From Canna indica (lineage: Eukaryota > Streptophyta > Magnoliopsida > Zingiberales > Cannaceae), in NCBI GenBank assembly GCA_034359265.1, contig CP136892.1, positions 86,296,001 to 86,360,000 on the forward strand: DNA of 64,000 nt. The letters run 5' to 3'. Shown here piece by piece: positions 59,901 to 64,000 of this stretch (positions are counted from its first letter, which is position 1; each line of letters begins with the position of its first letter). A program made the translations under genes and the position numbers. The notes under the pieces are model-generated. The model did no database searches. It was not told where the DNA came from and saw only the letters and a list, made by a program, of their open reading frames with translations.

Positions 59901-62829
59901 CAGACATACATCGAATATTGATTGTGTATCTTATATAATTCATAGAGGAAGGAAAAAAAGACTACTTGTTAGTAAACAAGCATATAATTGATCAATGGAA
60001 GCATGCCTGGATAAGAGTTCGAAGAAAGAACTGAATTGCATCTAAAGATTTTCTACAAGTGTACTACATACCTCCAGGCGCATACATAGCATAACCTGGA
60101 AAGCTACTATAGGAACTTTCATTATATGGCCTCCTATGTCTTGCAAACTGCATAACCCATCTTGACCATTGTCATCTTCCATAGAAGACAGAAGAAGACC
60201 ACTATTCCAATCACGATATCTAATTGCAGTAGAAGATGAGCAGGCTTCTCCGTGAGAAGGGCGTCTATGGATCATTGGATTTGACCACTTTGTACAAACA
60301 AGAAAAGCAAAACATTCTGCAATTCTGTGAGATATAGTTAAGGTCAGAAGTGATAAAAGGCTCATATCATACAAAACAACAAATGTACAGGGAAAAGCCA
60401 GTGCTACCCGAAATTTATAAACAGATCCCACCATCCAAGAGCATCAACATCACCTGCAGTGTATCAAAAAGGGCCATTAAATTACATGGTTTGTATGCAG
60501 TGACTGTTGGCTGGCATATTGTCTATTAAGGAAATATTTACAATTAACTATCTATCTGATATTACATGATATTATATATCAAGAAAGTTAACTCCAATGG
60601 TTTATGGATTTTCATTTTTTTATTCATTATTATGTGAGAGTAAAAATGGAGAATTAAAATTTAGCTCAAATCTATTAACCATAAAGAATGAAAATTCTCT
60701 ATACATTCAAGAAGGTAGAAGATAAGAGACATAGGTTAGCCCATCAAATTCTTTTCTTCTTGTTTGTTTATTAAAAAAATGTCATCTTATTTTTCATAAC
60801 ATGTACAAAAACTATGAAAAAGACGATATACACTTCAGCTTCGCATCACAAGTTGGTCAATAAATTTGGAGATTCTATTGTTGCATGAGATAGAGTTGCA
60901 AAAGACACTGGTGAAGATGAACTTTACCGCATAGCTTAAGAATGGTGAATATTGTGGCCGCTATGAGAAACACCATGGAGATTGCGACCCAGAAGTGCTA
61001 GAAATAGAGAAAGTTTAAAATAAATAACTTTATAAAGGAAAAGAAAAAGAAAATTGCAATGCAATATATGATATGCATCTATATACACATTGAAATGGAA
61101 CATCACGCTTCTTATTATATAGAATACATTTTCATTTTCATATCTTCCTCAATTTGCAAAGCATTACTACTGATAAAAATCCAAAATGCCACCACATGTT
61201 CACAGTATATTCAAGGATCAAGTATGATGCGATACAAAAAATAGTGCATGCTAATTTCAAATAGCCCAGAAAAGGAACGAATATAATGTCCATAGGACTT
61301 TTAGCATAATCAATCATATATGAATATTATATCTTAAGATACAGGTGTAAGAGAGCAAATGGGAAACAATTTGAGGTGGTTTAGATTTAGGTTAATTTTG
61401 CTCCACCTAACATCTCCTCCAAATGATCTACAGTAAAAAAGATAATACAAAAAATGAATAAAATGGTTAAAGATACAATAGCAGGTGAATGGGATCTGGA
61501 ACAGCAAAATATGCTATCAGATGTCAGAATATACTATTTGTCAGTATAAAAATTAAGAACATTACAAAGAACTCCTGTTTTATTTTGCACCCGTAGTGTG
61601 ACAAGGACCAGCAGTAGTTGCAATAAGGTTGTCAGAATGAGCTTAAATGCAAGAACATCAAGGACCAATTTGAAAATAGAGGTGCCATAGAAATCTTTCA
61701 TAGAAATTCCAAGGAGAGAAAGCAAATTGAAATCAGTCCACTTGATTGCAAAATTTTAAGGACCAGCAAGGCAAATGCACAGGAATAGTGAAGTTTCAAT
61801 GTGATAGTGGAAAATGGTAATAAGATGAGCACTACTTCAAGTGAACTTACAGGAAGTGTTTCCCATATAGCTTCATCACTCATGCTTTCTTCATCTCCAG
61901 GCATTAAAGCTCTACACATCCTGAAATATGGAAGTAGCTCATCAGTCTGAAAGGATAATATTGCCAACGAACTTCAAGGTAACAATTTTTCAGCTCAGAT
62001 TGCCAAAAACAACATCAAGTCTCAATGGCCGGCATTTTATATAAAGAATAGATTGTTGTGGCTTGTGTAGGATACAGATATTCTAAAGCCTTATTATAAC
62101 CTAAAAAATTCATGATAGGGCACTTGCATAAACGAGTTCATGGTCCATTATTTACTTGTACTGCTCTAGAAATCCTTAATTGCAAGCAAATATGATATTG
62201 TAGCTCCACACTATGGTATAATAATGTTAAGCTTAATGTCCCATTTAAGTTGTGAATATTTCCTATCATTGAGCTCTAACAAATGTCATTACAGAATTAC
62301 ACAACTTACCTGAAATTGTCAATGAGGATGATTATCTCAAAAGCCAAAAGGGGAAGAAACACAACCTTTAAGTTAATAGCATATTCAGCATCAACTGTCA
62401 AAACCCATATATAAAATAATCAGGTAGGAAATGGATTCCTGAGTCTACCATTTTGTTAGATATATTTAAAAAAAATCAATTCGTAGTATTTGTAATGCAG
62501 AAAGTGATAGGCTAATCAATTGTCTTATCACTTACCACTTGTGCTATGAAGGTATATACAAAGGAGCAGTTCAAATGCAATTAGCAATGGTGTTGCAACA
62601 ATAGCATGACAAGGTGCCCACTGTAGGAAAAAAAAACTTTCAGGCTACATAAAAGAAAAAATGTCCCAAACTACCAAAGACCTACATAAATTACAAACAA
62701 GATTCATTGCCAAAGAAGCATAAGTAGTTAAATCATACATAACGATCATGAGGCAATGATGGAGCGGGTAAGGAGAACCTCCCTCGTGCCACAACAGCAT
62801 GAAATAGCCAAAGTGGAAGAAATATTATC
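53914..62829 (-). CDS. Multi-pass membrane RING-finger protein (Tmemb_185A plus C3HC4 RING), 5' end outside window
   Basis: Thirteen exons join in phase on the minus strand: 62829-62739, 62620-62536, 62394-62310, 61920-61851, 60997-60928, 60453-60408, 60324-60072, 58838-58633, 58513-58439, 55752-55683, 55549-55469, 54217-54138, 53992-53914 (stop TAG). They give 429 residues; about 38 N-terminal residues must lie in an exon beyond position 64000. Hydrophobic segments include IIFLPLWLFHAVVARGRF, TPLLIAFELLLCIYL, VVFLPLLAFEIIILIDNF and HFWVAISMVFLIAATIF. The charged FRMCRALMPGDEESMSDEAI and GGHIMKVPIVAFQVMLC are typical of plant proteins related to transmembrane Fragile-X-F-associated protein. 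A short coiled segment (WRLQAALGEQAEITKYSQQE) leads to the RING at the C terminus: LCRICFEAEICMVLLPCRHR, then CKSCSDKCKKCPICRMPIEE, ending PVYDV. It is a probable membrane-bound E3 ubiquitin ligase. A Tourist-like element sits in the largest intron. Confidence 0.92.
57136..57716. mobile_element. Tourist-like MITE, 581 bp, in the RING-gene intron
   Basis: The left end gggggcgtttggta and the complement of the right end are identical over 14 bases. The flanks are taa (57133-57135) and taa (57717-57719). The interior repeats gattacca or tggtaatc words in both orientations near the ends. The GGGCGTTTGGT end with a TAA duplication fits PIF/Harbinger MITEs. It lies in the intron between 55752 and 58439. 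Confidence 0.85.
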
Positions 62830-64000
62830 CTGATTTATCATTCAACAGAAGAGAAATGAGTCAAAACAAAGATGATATTCTCCATCTATCTATGAAATTT
62901 TTCATACGCTTGTAGGGATCACTAACTGATATATAGTGTAGCAAAAAGTTATCGGTACTAAGAAAAAACAATATCACTTCACCTGTTCACCATCATGGTC
63001 GATAGTTACAACAGAGATGCAATTAAGAGACAATGTTCTTTGAAAGACATTTAACATTTGAAACAAAATTTAGGCACCAAGAAATGCATTTCAAGTACTA
63101 AGGGTGAGGATCCTGTCGAATTAATATGCAGAAATGGGCATTTTCAATTCATGATAGTGATCCCTGAAAGGAAGTTTGCTAACATGGTGATAAGATAAAG
63201 AAAGAAGTCATCAATTAACACTGAGCCTCTGTCCATATACAGAAAATTGGAATTGTCTGATTTTCGCATCTCAACAAACAGTGATCCGTAAACGAAGTTT
63301 GCGGACATAGTGGTGATACAAATTATTAGCTAAATCAAAATACAGTGCAATTATTCCACAAAAATTGAAAAATTTCGATTTTAATTTTGAAGACCTGATT
63401 CCTATAAAGAAGTTTCCAAACATGATAACAAGATCAAAATCATTAACCTTCGTTCAAAATAGCACATAAAGAAAATAACGTTAGATAAGGAAGTTTAAGA
63501 AGGCCACAACGATCTATGTCACCGCACCTGCGGGTTGTACATGGAACCAAGGTACTTAAAATCTTAAAAGATCATGGGGAAGGTCGAGGAAGGAAGGACG
63601 GGAATTAGCGAAGCATCACAAATTAGGAGCGCCAAACTACTCCATCAGTTGCAGCGAACAATTTTTAACTGACTAGAAGAATTCTTAATCGAAGCTTATG
63701 TGACAGTTCATCATGCTCATACTAAGGAAGCTGTGCTCTTTGGAGCTGGTCGCGACACTCGAATCCTGCTTTCCTGATTCTAAATCCAGGGCAATGAAAT
63801 ACGGAATGTAAATCAACAACGTTCCTTGAAACATATAATTCTTCCCCATCCATCCCTGATCATTAAACCCCAATTGGCCAAACATGGCCAGCTAGCCCTA
63901 CCTATCAAAAGCCAAAAATGTCATTTTTCTAATAAAAAAAAAGTAAACTCTGGCAAAAGGTTCCACACAAACCCAGAGAAATCCAAACGAGCAATCGTAA
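62830..64000 (-). other. First intron (partial) of the RING gene
   Basis: The exon starting at 62829 needs two bases from an upstream exon to finish a tryptophan codon. No exon encoding the expected N terminus (a membrane segment ending in SYSWW) is visible up to 64000, so this stretch is taken as intron. The open frames here look random. Confidence 0.6.

Noticed and set aside
1..64000. An exciting new defence or biosynthetic system
   Set aside because: All well-supported genes are single members of known plant families with unrelated roles, and nothing suggests a clustered system.

Overview
This is nuclear DNA from a flowering plant: spliced genes with GT-AG introns, AT-rich introns and spacers, and many short non-autonomous transposons. 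The very GC-rich first exons of two genes suggest a monocot, but I cannot name the species. I see no bacterial operon, CRISPR array, rRNA or tRNA gene.

Six genes are well supported. (1) At 1-1654 (+), the last four exons of a TMEM87/GPR107-like (lung seven transmembrane receptor family) membrane protein. (2) At 2377-2787 (+), a single-exon glycine-rich protein. (3) At 6136-17195 (+), a complete ten-exon oxysterol-binding protein-related protein of the plant ORP1 type, 825 aa, with a PH domain and a lipid-transfer domain. (4) At 23299-26935 (-), a complete eight-exon MORN-repeat phosphatidylinositol 4-phosphate 5-kinase, 781 aa. (5) At 45022-46413 (+), a FANTASTIC FOUR (FAF) protein, 463 aa. 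(6) At 53914-62829 (-), thirteen exons of a multi-pass membrane protein ending in a RING finger; its first exon lies beyond the right edge. The exon models were joined by hand by matching splice sites and codon phase, and all phases agree.

Genes 3 and 4 lie tail to tail and both deal with PI4P: the ORP family carries or senses it and the kinase converts it to PI(4,5)P2. A link is only an inference. Weaker traces of coding sequence lie at 38521-38730 and about 40860-40942 (+), 41469-42051 (-), and 20036-20311 (-).

The rest is a record of transposition. Five hAT-like elements have 8-bp target duplications (3298, 10038, 28234, 31239, 51912). There is one Mutator-like element with long inverted repeats and a 9-bp duplication (30605), three Tourist-like elements (29576, 51016, 57136), and a foldback sequence (53123-53465). 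Retroposons comprise a 5'-truncated LINE with a 17-bp duplication (39550), a 105-bp retroposon with a perfect 20-bp duplication (48663), two Au-type SINE copies (about 11030-11280) and two tandem SINE-like units (32543-32757). There are also several tandem duplications, the largest a pair of about 970-bp units at 32741-34710. I found no evidence for a new multi-gene system; the most unusual material is the group of hAT-like elements and the layered repeats.
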